Below, piece after piece: positions 23,372 through 36,568 of a DNA stretch of 64,000 nt. This DNA comes from Apteryx mantelli (taxonomy: Eukaryota; Chordata; Aves; Apterygiformes; Apterygidae): positions 63,424,501 through 63,488,500 of the forward strand of contig NC_089980.1 of assembly GCF_036417845.1 (NCBI RefSeq), given 5' to 3'. Positions within the stretch are counted from its first letter, which is position 1. Every line of letters begins with the position of its first letter. Under the pieces are notes generated by a model. It was not told where the DNA came from and ran no database searches. It saw only the letters and a list, made by a program, of their open reading frames with translations. The translations under genes and the position numbers were made by a program.

Positions 23372-24006
23372 GTAGAGCAATGAAAATAATGATTAAAAAA
23401 CCCCAACCTATTGATAATGTCAGTTGTGCAATGAAAAAGAATCTGTGTCACAGGACAACAGCTATAGCTATTGTAGGCCATAAACACTTGATTATCCAAA
23501 GTAAAACAGTGGGGTTATTCAATAATCCTTTTTTTGTGAAGTATGATATTAAAAAAGAGGGCCAGAGTTCTTTCTTTTGTCCAGTTAACATTTGTTATTT
23601 TCTGGTTTTGATGTGGCTCTACTTTGATTAGATAACTCATTAATGTTGTTCTGCATGTAGAGGTAAGTTATCTTCAAAGATATGTCTTCAGCCCTTAGAA
23701 TATGGTGGTGACCAAAGCTGGCTTTAAAATAACTGTTTGCTATTGTAATGAGAAAGGAGGCTACTTTACATTCACAGAAGAACTAAGTTTACTTTTTACC
23801 TCTCTCTTGCTGGACCAGTAATAGCTTTTGATGGTTCTGTTTAAGTCTGCTGTTTAGGTGATAGGATATTTGCTGATGGATGGTTACGGTAAGTTTATAA
23901 GTAAAGTATTTAGCATTTATGTAGTCTGTGCTATACTGGTGTGTCCATATAACTTCTTGCTGTGAAAAAACAGTTTTCCCTTTCTGCTTCCCTATGTATG
24001 AAGTTT

Positions 24007-24046
24007 TGTGTGTGTGTGTATGTATATATATATATATATATATATA
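24007..24046 (+). repeat. (TG)n(TA)n dinucleotide repeat
   Basis: About 12 bases of TG followed by about 25 of TA; a compound alternating purine-pyrimidine repeat. Confidence 0.9.
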
Positions 24047-25649
24047 GACATATAAAAACTTTGATTTATATTTGTGAAAGGCATCTTGTGCAAATAGGTG
24101 ATCTTTTTTCTCTGCAATAGCTTTCAGGAAGGAATGCTGTGGGATGACTGCATTACGGTGGTGAAAACAGTGCTGTCATCACTGTGCTTGAAGAACAGAT
24201 GAATCTGCTATGATTAATTATGGAAAAAAAGAAAACTCACTTGAAATCTGTCATAGTAGTTTGGAATGGTAATATATAATTAAACAGTAAGACATGACAG
24301 GAAAAACATTTCTTGAAGATTACTGTATGCCTCTGGTGCATTTTTGGATATGAGTTCCTGTCTAAATTGAGGGGGACTTAGTTCTCCTGATCTACCTTTG
24401 ATTTTTAATTACATTAAATATGTTTGGCTGAGAGACTGTTTTAAGAAATTGTAACTTATTTTGGGAATTCTTAGGCAAGACTTGTTTGAGAAATGCTGCT
24501 GTTGGCTCTCCCCATGAAGCAATATTTAACTGGTCAGCAGCTACCTTGCTCTGGGATCTCCCTGCCCTGAGGCATATGTTGCATTTGCAACCAGTTCCTT
24601 CAGTAATGTGTCTTGCTGTCAAAGAGCTATGGCCCAAATATATTATTTCTCATTTGTCATTGTGACTCCATCAGTGTGAAATGGCCAGAAATAGTTACAG
24701 TTGCAGGCAGACCCTTAGGATTTGTCAAATGGACGCAGAATTGGCATAGCCAGTTTTGCACCATGTGAACCCTTCAGGGGTATTTGTGCAGAGTATGCAC
24801 GGACAAGGTGTTAAAGACAAGTGACTAATTTTCTGCTCCTTGTTCCTAGCCACTAAAATGACTGTTTTCAAAAATAAACCTTTGGATTGCTTTAGTTTGG
24901 CTCCTTTCAGTTAGTTGTATCACCTCCTTCTCTTGGGTTGTCTGTTGAGGACAGATTGAATGCTGTGATGAAGACAGTTCTAGGGTATTACCTGGCATTT
25001 ATGAAATGGCAACTTCATAAGTACCAAGCTGGTTTCTTCTAGTCTCTTGATAGGTAGGTGAAGAAATAACATATGTTCTTCCATGTGTTTAAAGCACAAC
25101 TGTGCCTTGGAATAGAAATCAAGGCTCCCTGGGGGAAGAAAAACCCCCAAACCATAAAAGCAACCCATTGATTAGTGTGCTTTGCCAGGAAATGAAAAAA
25201 CAACAGTGGACAAGAGCTGTTACAGGAGGCATTGCATGTAGTGTTTTAAGAGCTTCTGAAGAGCTTCTAAAAAAAATCATGGGAGGAGAAGCAGCTGATG
25301 GCTGTAACTGCTGATGTAAGAACACCCTACCAATGATGTCCCTCGGAGAAGAAGCACCTAGATGACAGACAGATCTGAAGATATGTGAAACTTGGAAATG
25401 TGTCCGAGGTGCCTGGGTGCAGCTCCCATGTTCTTTGTATCACTGTCCTCTCCTCTGCTCTGTTCTGCTTGTGGATCTGGATGAAGAAGGAAGAATCTCT
25501 CAGTAGAACGAAAATATTTTCACGTGCAAAGAAATTCTCAAAGTTCAGAGCGTCAAGCAGTTTAGCAAAGAATTAGCTGTGGTGTCCTAATACCCGTCAT
25601 AAAAATGCTCATAATTACCCTGTCTCTCCTTGAATGTTCCTCCTAACAG

Positions 25650-25703
25650 ACTCAACGTGCATGTCTGTGCCATGTGTGCGTTTGGGCTGCCTCTCATAAA
25701 CAG
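25650..25703 (+). other. Candidate 54-bp cassette exon in intron 2
   Basis: The acceptor tract TGTCTCTCCTTGAATGTTCC continues to TCCTAACAG (AG at 25648-25649), and the donor AAACAG|GTAAGAG (GT at 25704) is near-consensus. The 54 bp preserve frame by length. When joined to exon 2 (phase 1), however, the segment reaches TAA after 16 codons. If used, it would act as a premature-stop exon or belong to a different 5' transcript. No expression evidence is available. Confidence 0.2.
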
Positions 25704-28700
25704 GTAAGAGTGGGATAGTATTTTTATTAACATCTTTGAATATGAAGGAGTGTGGAGAAAGACTGGAAAAAGCAATTCGGTGTAAATGTGGAAGAACTAA
25801 GGGAAGAGCGTGTGAAATACATTCCAGTGGGACCTACTTCCATTTCAGGATGGTATAGCTTCTCTGCTGCAGGATAGCTATACAGATTAGTGTGCCAAGA
25901 ACCTGCATGATCTGCTTTTGCTGTGATGTACGGTGTGCCGCCTTTGAAGAAAAATGCACTGTAAAAAAGCACAGCTGTTCCCACCACATCTTGGGAGCTG
26001 AAATGATCATAGTGCAAAGTTGGGGAGACCTACATTTAGTATGGATGGCTTAATAACACTCTGAAAAATGAATAAGAGGGTTTAAACATTTTGAGGTGGG
26101 AGGGAGGAGTTCCATTGTCTTTTTACTGTGTTGATGAGAGAGTAAGTTTTAGTGCACAGTACTTTGTCAGAGGTCTGTCTTATTTCTTCTTCCCATCCTC
26201 CATTGTGTTTCTAGAATTAAATGGGGAAGCAAGCTGAGCTATAATTTCAGAAAGTGACAGTATGTCCTTGGAAGAAAGCTGGGAGTTTTAAAGGTGGCAT
26301 CAAAAATAACAGGCTGAGGAAATAAAGAACCCGCTCTGGCATCTGTGGGTTTAACAGAAAACAATGATATGGTTCTGTTGCAAGCTAGGGTTTTGGGAAT
26401 GAAGCAAGAAACTACTGACTTGTAAATATACACAGCTGCAAAGTCAGTGAAACATCTGACGCTATGAAGGAAGAGTCAGAAACTTTTTTTTTTGCTTTTG
26501 ATATGACATTGTTGGGCCTTTTCTATGAAAGGACATCTAAAAGATCTAATACTGCATTTGGAGAAAGTAAAAAATTATTTTGATTAGTGGAACTGAGTTG
26601 AACTTGGCCCTGAGCAGAGCTAAAAAAGACTTGAAGCAATATATGGACATTTTTAGTTATTTTTCATAGTCATTTACCTGTGGTACCAGCAAGTTAGGGC
26701 TGATCTTGAATAATTGACTGCAACTTTAGCTGCATGGTATAGCAACCAGGAGACTGGTTTCATTGTATTTGGCACCTGTGGAGCAGTTGTGGGCAAGTTG
26801 TGCATTGTCCGTAGCAAAGTTGCTAGAAGATGGTTATCTTTAATGGGGAGGTTTACAGGCAAGTGCCGTTCCTTCTGCATTTCTTGTGTAGTACCAAGGG
26901 CAGGGTTGAGAGTCTGTCCAGGTGTATTAAGTACTGTATCTTCCTTCTGGTTACCTGACTGGCTCTGAATGTGAATGAATCCTAGTGATCCAGGAGAAGC
27001 TGTTTATCCATAGGGCCTCACCTACAGTAATGGCAGTGACCTTCTTGTGAGTGTTTCCTTATGCTCAGAACTGTGTTCAAATTTGTATAATATGCACTTC
27101 TAGCTATTAACTAACTTGTTTAATGCATCATCTGAACTTACCAGTAGACTTCTCTTAAAACTGTAAGTGTCTAGCTTCTATGAAAATTAAGCACTCTAGT
27201 GATCTAGCCCTTTTTCAGGTGTAGGGGTATCCCATTGTGTATGGAAGGAGTGGTGAAGAACTGCTGAGTCTCATAGTCCTCTTCAGTTGACAGGAGATAA
27301 GGTGATTGTGAGTCTTGACAAAACTCTGACTTCTGTCTCAGAAATACAATGTACATATTAGTAGCAAAAGCTATGACTAAATGACATGCAGATTGGATAT
27401 GTATCCTTAACATTATTTTGCTGGTGGGCAAGGGAAATGTGCAGCAATACTTTCCAGTCAGAAGTTACTGCTAATGAAGGTTCTTTTTGGACTTCAGCAA
27501 CTTTCCCCCTCTCCTTAGAGACAACAGAAAGAGAACCCACCAACCAAAAACTCTTAGAAAGCTTCCTAATGATCTTGTAGAGGAATTAAACAGACAAATA
27601 TGGACAGTCACTGGCTCATTGCTTCATGGCTTAAGCGCATGTTTCTCCACTATCAAATACAAAGTGCTTTGAAGAGTCTATGTAATTCATTTCACAAACA
27701 ACTTTAGTTAATTCCTTTGTACTCTGTTTTTGTTGTCTAGCATCAGTTATGGTTTTTGCTCTCCTCCCATTTTTTTTTGTGGCAGAGTTAAAGGTGGAAT
27801 ATGCTCCTAAAATAATATGTTACAAATTATTGATCAGAGAAAAGTGGTGTGATGGTAACTTTTAAAATACTTTGCTTGATTTTTTGATTTTATTTTTATT
27901 GTTATTAAATTACCACACTACCTTGGATGAGTGAAGTACTGTGTGCATGAGTAACAGATGGGGGAGATTTATTTGAACATTTTATGGGAGCATGCTGGGA
28001 ATAAGGTGAAACCTTTTGGTATCTGTCTTATTTTAATTGTTTTAACGTAATCATATTTTAGAATATAAAAAGAGAACAAGTAAAGCAGTGTTTAAATGCC
28101 AACAGACCAAGACCTTTCTGTTCCCTCCTTCTGGGTTTTTATTTCTGTTATAACTTAATAATGAACAACAGCTATGGTCAGCCTAATCACTTCCAGAGAG
28201 AGTTCACTGCTCTCCTTTTGGTTTCTACATGTACAACTTGTTCTTGAATGAGTCTTCTTGTGGAACTTCATGGAAGCAGATTTTGTTAATGGGGTGCCTC
28301 TTTCTTGAGAAAAAGACCTTTTTGAATTTGCAAGTCTGGTAGTTTTCTTCTGAATATAGTTTTGCTCTCTCTGCTTTGAAAGCTCTTCCTGTCTGCTCAG
28401 GAATTTATCTTTTGGACCTGACTGTACTGCCCATTTTACAGCTTGCTGGTTTGATTACTGAGCTTTTTAAAAATATATTTATTTATTTTAATTTGTTTTT
28501 AGCTAACTTAAAGTACTACTTATTAGGAATAGTGTTTATTGAACTTTGTCTGAGGGTAACAAAAGGCTGCAATATGAATGTGAAGTATTTGCTCTGGTCT
28601 TTTTGCTCAAAAAGTATATTCACACCAATTATCCAGGATGCCGGATAATTATCTGGGTTGAAGGAATAGTTTTAGTGGAGCGTCAGACTTGTGAGTACCT

Positions 28701-29832
28701 GCGCATTGCACTGGTGAAGATGCAGTTTATTCCCTGGGACACCTGAGGATGGGAGCAAGTGCTCCAGATTGCTGCAGGTTCCCAGCAGGTTGAGGAGTTA
28801 TGATCCTGTTGTAGTCTCAGTACTCCCTGTGCTCCCTCCTGCCGATTGTTGACTGGTACCTCAGGAGAGGCTGTGCATCAGGGATTTCCTCTGCTTTAGT
28901 TTTTTAGTTTTTGTCTCTGTTGTTCTTGCCCCTTTCTTTTTTTTAGTTTGGCCTTTAGTGTTTGAATATTGAGATAATTCGGGACAAAAGGACTTTTTAA
29001 AAACAAAAGCACTCAAAGCATCTGTTCTGGGTTCACTGGGCATTTGAGAACTTACTGAAGCCATGAAACATGCCATAATTTTCAAAAGATTATGCTGTTA
29101 CCTTGAAATGCAAAGTCAAGTGTTACTTGTCATATTAATGTGTAACTGAGTTTTGTACTGACCTACTATGACCAGCTCTTCCAAGACTGAACAGAGGAAA
29201 GAGGAAGGAATAGTTCCAGTCAGGGTTGCTGTCATTGTGACAAATGGCTCTTACTGGTGCAAAAAAAAGGAAACAAAAGGAGTAATTAGAGTTCATTGTT
29301 TGCACTCTGAATGTTAACAGAAAGTGATTACAGGAAAATAAGGTTGAAAGGAAAGGAGATTATGGATAGCAGAGAAAACTTCTAATTTTACTGAGGTGCT
29401 TTACAGACTTTCTGTAGATGCCAGACTCCATACCTGGTGTCCTGTGCTGCTGCCTTATCAAATCCCTCTTTCCTTATTCTTCTCCCTCTGGCGAAAGTCA
29501 GCTCATTTTTAAAAAGACTAGAGATGCATTTCTAGCAAATATACTCCTGCTCTAGTTAGGCAGAGCTTCAAATGCCTTCAAATCGCGACTGGGAAAACTT
29601 TTTTCTTGTATTTATAGGCATGATTGCATCCATTTGCAGCATGTTTCCATGTGGATTTTTTTTTTTCTTTTCTGTCCTTTCTGGTCCAGAGATGATTGGG
29701 TCAGTCAAGACTTCTGCTGGGCTGTTGATGTTAGAGTAACTACTGCCTAAATCGTGGTGATGTTTATTACTTTTGAGTTCTACAGCAGAGTCTCCCTTTT
29801 GAATGAGACCTCTTCACAGTTGTGTAAAATGC

Positions 29833-29849
29833 TTTTTTTTTTTTTTTTT
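29833..29849 (+). repeat. T17 homopolymer
   Basis: 17 consecutive Ts on the sense strand within intron 2. Confidence 0.9.
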
Positions 29850-32800
29850 AACTTGCCAAAAGGATTAATGCACTGTGTCTTTCTTCCACATTTGTTTGTA
29901 TGCATCACAAGATCCTGCCATGAGGTCTCGGGACTGACTTCTTGGTGTCTTTGTGTAGACCCTCATCTAGAGGAGGAGTGAGACATGGCCCTGAGATGAA
30001 TCAAACTTAAGATTTTATTGGTCTAGTACAGCTGTTTAGAAACATTTTCACTTAGCCAGTAAACAGGAAAGTAGTTCTAGAATTTAGGAATCTTAATGAA
30101 TTCCATGTGAATTTGTATTTATTTATTGAAGAGGGAAATAGCCTTCATGACCTAACATGGAAACTGTTTGTCTTTCCAAATGTTTCTGAGCAAAAACTTC
30201 ATGACAGTTCTTTGAGGCCTTCTCCACCTGCAAACTGTTGGAGAGGATTTTCTGTCACTGTATAGTAATCCATCCTCTTCTCAGCAGATAGCATTAAATA
30301 TTTAATCATTTGTTTAAGGACAGCAGTACTAACTATATTGACTAAATGTACTGGGTGTGTTCATCTCCATAAGGAAGATACAGAGACAGAACCACTCTTC
30401 TTGATTTAAAAAAATAAATAAAATTAAATTTAAAAAAACCCTTCAAATTGAACCCCCCCAAATTCTTTTGGTTTAAAAGATCACTCAAAATTGAGTGAAA
30501 TGCACAACACAGTTGCTGTGTGATAGAGCATTTTGCATGTCAGAGGGTTCCAGAATTGTAAAGAAAGGAAGTTGTGTTAGTTTAAACATTTTTGCTACCC
30601 TTAAGTAAGGAGATGGAATGGGAGGAAAGAGCAGTAGAGGATCTCATAAAATGGGTTGCTTTTTGGGGTGTGATCACCCACAGATTGCCTGCAGTCAGAA
30701 TTTTTAAGTTGGAATCTTACTCACTCTCAGAGAAATAACAGAGAAGAACAGTGAACTTAATGCCAGAAATGCAGTGGGGAAAGTGAAGTTTTGTGGTCTG
30801 GCTGATAGGATTCGTTAAGTGAAACAGAATCTTGGTGCTAATGTATGTTGTTTTTCACATGTGTGCCACAGTATAAAACAAGCAGGCCCCAGAATGGGAG
30901 GACCGAATTAAAAGAACATAATCTGGACAAAAGTAACGTCTATTAGTAATATTTTCCCATTCTGCTCCTACTGTACTGTTGTCGGTCTACGATCAATTGT
31001 TGAAGCTAGGATATTTATGTTTATACTGTTCTGTTTTAGCCTGCATGTTATAAAAATAAAATATGATAGCCTTTTCTCTGCTTGAGTGTTTAAACATGCC
31101 TCACTCTATATATCTGGTATTCTTGGCTGGGCTGACAGAGTTTGGACTTGAAAGAAGACATAAAAAATATTTTGGAGTAACTGCAGTTAAAATGTGGCAT
31201 TTTGAGTCTGATGTGATATAGTCTGTTTTACACAAGAAAGGTATTGCAGTATATGCAAACCAAGAGTTGGTAGACTTATATAAAAATTGATTACAGCATA
31301 GAATGGTCAACCAAACTAATTTATAGCCAGGGTGATTTTGTAATTCTTCGTGACACTCTTGATCTATTTTGGCTTGTCTTGTCTCTGTGGATGATTTTGA
31401 GACTAAGGAATAATATTTAAAAATAGATGTCCTGTTGAATTCAAGTATGAGGATAACTATTTTTGAACATGATATATAGCTAAAAATAATTACTCAAAGT
31501 AAAAAGCCCTGAACATTGCTTTTTGAAATCTGTTCTTCCCACCAGTTGCTCAATTTATTCTGTGCACTTTTCCTCCTGTATCTTATTCAGCTTCATGGTC
31601 CTCCTTTCAGTTGGAGAACAATAGTAGTGACTGCATCAGTGTTTGCTGCATGGTGTGGTGGGAAGAGTTAAAGAACTGGAGAAGCCTCTTTCCTTCCTGC
31701 TCATCCCAATTTGAGGGAAGGGTGAGAGGACTAATATGGCATTGCTGGCTCCTGCTGCCCTGGGACAGGGAGTTGCAGGTTCCATCCCTGCATGTGGCAG
31801 AGCTGTGGTCTGACACCTTGGGACCTCCACGCTGATATTTTTCAGGCAGCATCTCTTCTGTGCTGTGAACAACAGGCAGCTCAATGAGGTGGTCTAAAAA
31901 CTCAGTGAAACAGGTGGAAGATGTTATAATGCTTTTTTTCATGCTGAACTCTGCCTTTCTCTCTTCACCTCCCTGACCAGGCAGGTATTTGCAGGGAGGA
32001 AAAGGAAAAGTGTTCCTTGAGGATTTAGCCACTGCTCTAGATTATTTTCACTGGAGCTGTCTTCTGTGAAGATAAAATCGATTGCAGAGATGCTCGTATG
32101 AGTATGTCTACTGAGAAGACTTGGTGGAAAATGGACTTCAAGGACAGTAACTATCCAGGCCTAGACTAGAAAATGTTTTAGGTACCTGATGAGAAACTCA
32201 AGGACATAGTGTTGGCAGAACAATTAAAGCAGGGGGTTCTTAGCTATCTACAAAGGTCCCTAGCTGTATTGAGTCATTTTCCTCAAAATTTAATTTAGTA
32301 GCTACAATTTGCTGCTAAAGTTTAAAAGTTTCTTACAGTGTTTGTGCAGAAATGCTCCGGAGCTGGGGTGAGCCTCTTGGTGTCTGTTCCAGTTGAAGTC
32401 TATGCAACACTACTATTTCTGCGTTATTTCCAGGACCTAATTTGTCAGGCTCAACCAAAAATGTACGGATGTCACTTTTTCCAAAACACAGTCACGGGAG
32501 GGAAGATTTGGGTAGTGCCCATCTTTCCTGTAATTGCCTCTTAAATAGGGCCTTCCTGCCAACTTGCCAGTCTTGAAATGCCACTTCAAATTTAAAGGAT
32601 TCATACCACTGACCATTACCCTAAGCACCGTGCTGGAGTGTAGGGCGGGACATGGCCTGTTCTTCATGCATTCTTTCTGAAGTGTCTTCAGTCTTCACAG
32701 TATGCAATATCAGAGGCCAGAGAACGATGTCGGCATTTCTTAATGAGAAATCTCAACAGATTCTGGGGGAAACAAGGTTTGTAAGTATTTTTGCACTAGA

Positions 32801-33651
32801 AATATATTTCTTGATGACCATGTCCAAGACCTTAATGCCAAAAAAGGTGTTAAGAAGCTTGTCCATGTGCCAAAGCTTACATTGACAGATCAGTACCAAA
32901 GCTTGGCACTGAGAGATGCTGGTCTAAGCTGAAGAACAGTCTTGCAGTGAGTCTTGCTATTTTTTCCCAGAAGAAAGACATTATAAGGTCATTAATCAAG
33001 AGTGAGAGAGAAGGAGCTGTTGCATTGCACTCCCTCACCCTTCTAAAAATAAAACAACAAAATCAAACCCTTGTGTTGCTGGTATTAGCAACCATCCAGC
33101 CACCACCCCGGCTGATGGTTGTAAGAATTTGGCGTTATTATCGTAAACAGCCACTGTATTGCAAGGGTAGCTGGCTTGTCTACAGGGACGTTTCTAATCA
33201 AGTTTTAAACAAAAACCTGCAGCAGGAGAAAGATTTATTTGCTCATCATAGTCAGTTACCTCAGACGAGCTTATGGTCCAGAAGTGTATGTCAGTGTAAG
33301 TGTCCAAATAATTGAGATGCCTAGAAAGAAGGGGACCATAGGCAGGGTTGTATATAGAAGGGAATTAAGTCACCACATAGACTCAATTTCTTGTCCAAAG
33401 GATCCATAGTTATCTGTGTTTGACTGGAGAAAACATGGGGAAATGGTGGGAGAACTGTATCCTTGAACTGGGTGCTAATCTACGAGTGCTGAGCTCTGAT
33501 GTAGAATATGCAAGTACAGAGCTTGTTAATTCAGGCATGATGGTGCTTTTATACCTGACATTGAGCTGGAAGTATCCTCATCGACACATTATGCAGCATT
33601 ATCTTGGTCAAATGCCTCCTAACTTTGTTCTGTGCTTCACGTTTATTTATT

Positions 33652-33685
<34 letters not shown>

Positions 33686-33697
33686 TATCTATATATT
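33652..33697 (+). repeat. (TG)n(TA)n dinucleotide repeat
   Basis: About 12 TG units followed by TA units and imperfect TATC/TATG units. Confidence 0.9.
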
Positions 33698-36526
33698 TGT
33701 AGTCAGTCACCCCAAATGAACAATGTGGCACATTGTAGTTGGAGCAGTTGAGGTCTGATTCTTTGTGACTTGCTGGATGGGATTGCTGTCATTCTGGGCT
33801 CCTAAATTCCTACAGGAATCATATGCTACCCGTGTGTTGCATCAGTAAATGCAGTTGAGGAAGGTACCTGCTGTGCGGAGAAGTGTATGAGTGGAACTTC
33901 TGCTTCAAGGCACCTCTGTGTTGCAGTAGCTACTGCTTATTGCAGCTACTTTTATGTTGTCCTTGAAACTTTCCCTGGTTCACTTGATGCTACATCTAAT
34001 TTAGGGATTGCAGAGATTACTAAATTATGTCAGGGATCATGCTAGCATGTAATTCCGTTTTTGAGGCAGAATGAATTTTCTCCAACAGGAACTGGGATAG
34101 AAGAGGCAGAGGAGCATATAATACCTAGTGAATCCCGTAGTTTGCAGCTTTATGAAAAGAACATGATTCAACTCTTAATATATGTATTTTCTTCTGGACA
34201 ATATATCACATGGGCTGTAGTGGTTGCTTCTTCTATTAACTGAATTGTACCACTGGGCATGAAGCCTTCAGCTCTGAGGAAGCTAGTATGAAAGCAGTAA
34301 AGGGCCCCAGAAACCCTGAACTGTTGTAAATCCATCAAGTCTCCTCTTGCTCTTGCTCTCTGTCATCTCCCAATAGGATGTTGAAGAAGTTCTGGGCTGT
34401 TGTCTTGGTCCTTAAGGAATTCAGTGGCCTTGGCCTAGGGGACTAAAGTTGCAGGATGAAGACTGTGGTTGACAGCAAAGTCCTCTATGAGCTAGTCTGA
34501 ATCTGTTGAACCTTGGAGAAAATAAGAGCCATTGCAGATCTTTGGCTATGAAAAAGTAATTCAGATTGTGTAATGTATTTTTATGGAGATTTTGGTTTTA
34601 GTCTGATTTGGGCAGAAAAAAAGTTTTGCAATTTGGTGTGAAATATTGCCTCGGAAGTTTTGAGGGGTCCTTTCCTCCATAGCGCTGCCCCTGCTGCCAA
34701 GGGGGGAATGGATAGGGAAGCTGGGAGGGAGCCACCGGGTATCTAACAGAAGCTGTTAGCCAGGTGGTTTAAAAATTGTGCCTGGCCTGTATCAGTGCTA
34801 CTGAAAATGAACTTTGTCTGCGTAGTGTTTAGATAAATACAGTAACTGCTGAGAAAAGTTTTGCTTCTGTCCCCTGCCACCCCCCCAGTTTTTGCCACCT
34901 TTTGTTACAGAATCTTGTTTTGTCCCTACTGCCTCTCTAACTTATGCTTGTGTGTCCATGTAGTAAATATACCTGAAAACGTAATGTTCCATTGTAGTCA
35001 CTTTTGCTGTCTTAGAAAGAAGGAAAGGGTTAAAAAGTGTGAGTTTTTGTGATGTAATGCACTACTGAAAGGTGCTCACATACTGTAGTGGTCGTCTGGA
35101 ATAAAGATCTATGTGGCCTAAGACTAGCATAACCTGATTTTGAATGTATTTGGCATAATTTTTGTGGGTAGGGGAAGGAGGAGAAAAATTGTGAAATGAA
35201 TTGTAACTCTTCATACTTTTAATCTCTAACAGTTTAAAAAAAAAAAAAGTTATCTTTCTTATGGCTTTGGATCCTTGGGTCCACTAACCTGACTTCCCCC
35301 CCACCCCTTCTGCCAAAATGTACACAATTTCTTTTTTTCCCCCTAGTGATGGGAGGAGAAAAGGCAGAAAAGGGTTTTTTTGTTCCTTAGAAGACATTAT
35401 GTCTGCCTGATATTCTCATTTCCAATAAGGCTCCTTTCATATTGTTCCAGTACTCTAAAAGGACCTTAACTCACTATCCTATTAAGATCCTCTTGTGCTG
35501 CCAGAAAAATGTAAAGAAGCTGTAGATATTTGGAGCTCAACTCTCATTTACAATACAATGAAGAAAAGGAAATAATATGTTCTTGGTTATCCTGAATTTA
35601 GCAGAGCCAAAAGGTTATCGGATGACAGACTAAATGAGTTGTGATTATCATTACTTATTTTAATGGAAGTATTTGAAAAGCAATTGAATTAATTACATTT
35701 GATCTTGGTGAGAATCTAGGGCTTTTGTGATGGATTTTGATCTGAATCTATTAATTGGGATGCAGTGCATTAGTAAGTAGGGAGAATAGTGTGTGTGAAC
35801 TGTGTGGACTCTTTATATGCTTTGTATCTGTGTTGTGGCATACCTAAAAAGAAGGTGGGGAAGCATTCTCTATTTTTTTTGTTTGTTTGTTTTATTCCTC
35901 TTCTTGGATGAATAAAGTGAACTCTACTACAGTTTGGCATCTGCAAAGTATCAATGATAGCTTTTTTTTCTCAAAGTCTGGCAAACTCTAAAACCTAGTT
36001 TCAATGAGAATTACATTGTTTGATATAGAATTTGCCTCTGCTGTACAAGACGGATATAGTTTAAAACAGTTACAAAAACTTATTTTGTGGACTCTTGTTT
36101 TTAGACATAAGTATTCAATTAATGCATAAAATGAAATAGGAACAAAAAAATTTCTGGTTAAATTGCCATTTTAAATAGGGTAGCTTTTCTCTATTTTAGT
36201 CAAGAGGGAAAAGATAAAATTTTTATTGTATATAACGTTCTTTCCTATCACTCTCTAGGCTTTTTTAACTCCTTTTTGCAGGAGTTAGAGTAGGTCTGAG
36301 AAGAGTGGGTTGGTCAGCCAGATCATATTTTCCGGAGTCACCCAGCTCATATTACAAATAATAATCTGCTTTTTGTTTAAATACTGGTAGCATAAATGCT
36401 TAACCTACCGCTATACAATTCCAATGCAAAAAGTGCCCTGCACTCTTAACAAAGTAAGAGCAGGCAGGTTTAATTATAACTCCATAATGAAGGATGATGT
36501 ATTAGTAGAAGGTGAATGGAGATTAT

Positions 36527-36568
36527 GTATATATAGATATATATAGATATATCTATCTATCTATATAT
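36527..36568. repeat. TATA/TAGA imperfect palindromic repeat
   Basis: TATATAGATA units on the left face ATCTATCTAT units on the right around a GATATATC centre, so the repeat is also an imperfect inverted repeat able to form a hairpin or cruciform. Confidence 0.75.

Noticed and set aside
28546..28690. Frame ending at a phase-1 donor (GTGAGT at 28691) considered as exon 1B
   Set aside because: It opens at TTG with no ATG before the donor, and the joined codon would be Tyr, not Asp.
31607..32032. 141-codon minus-strand open frame
   Set aside because: No family resemblance; overlapping frames on both strands suggest chance in a slightly GC-richer patch.
32947..33315. 122-codon + strand open frame in intron 2
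   Set aside because: Composition looks random, no known motif, and no splice sites in phase with UTRN exon 2.
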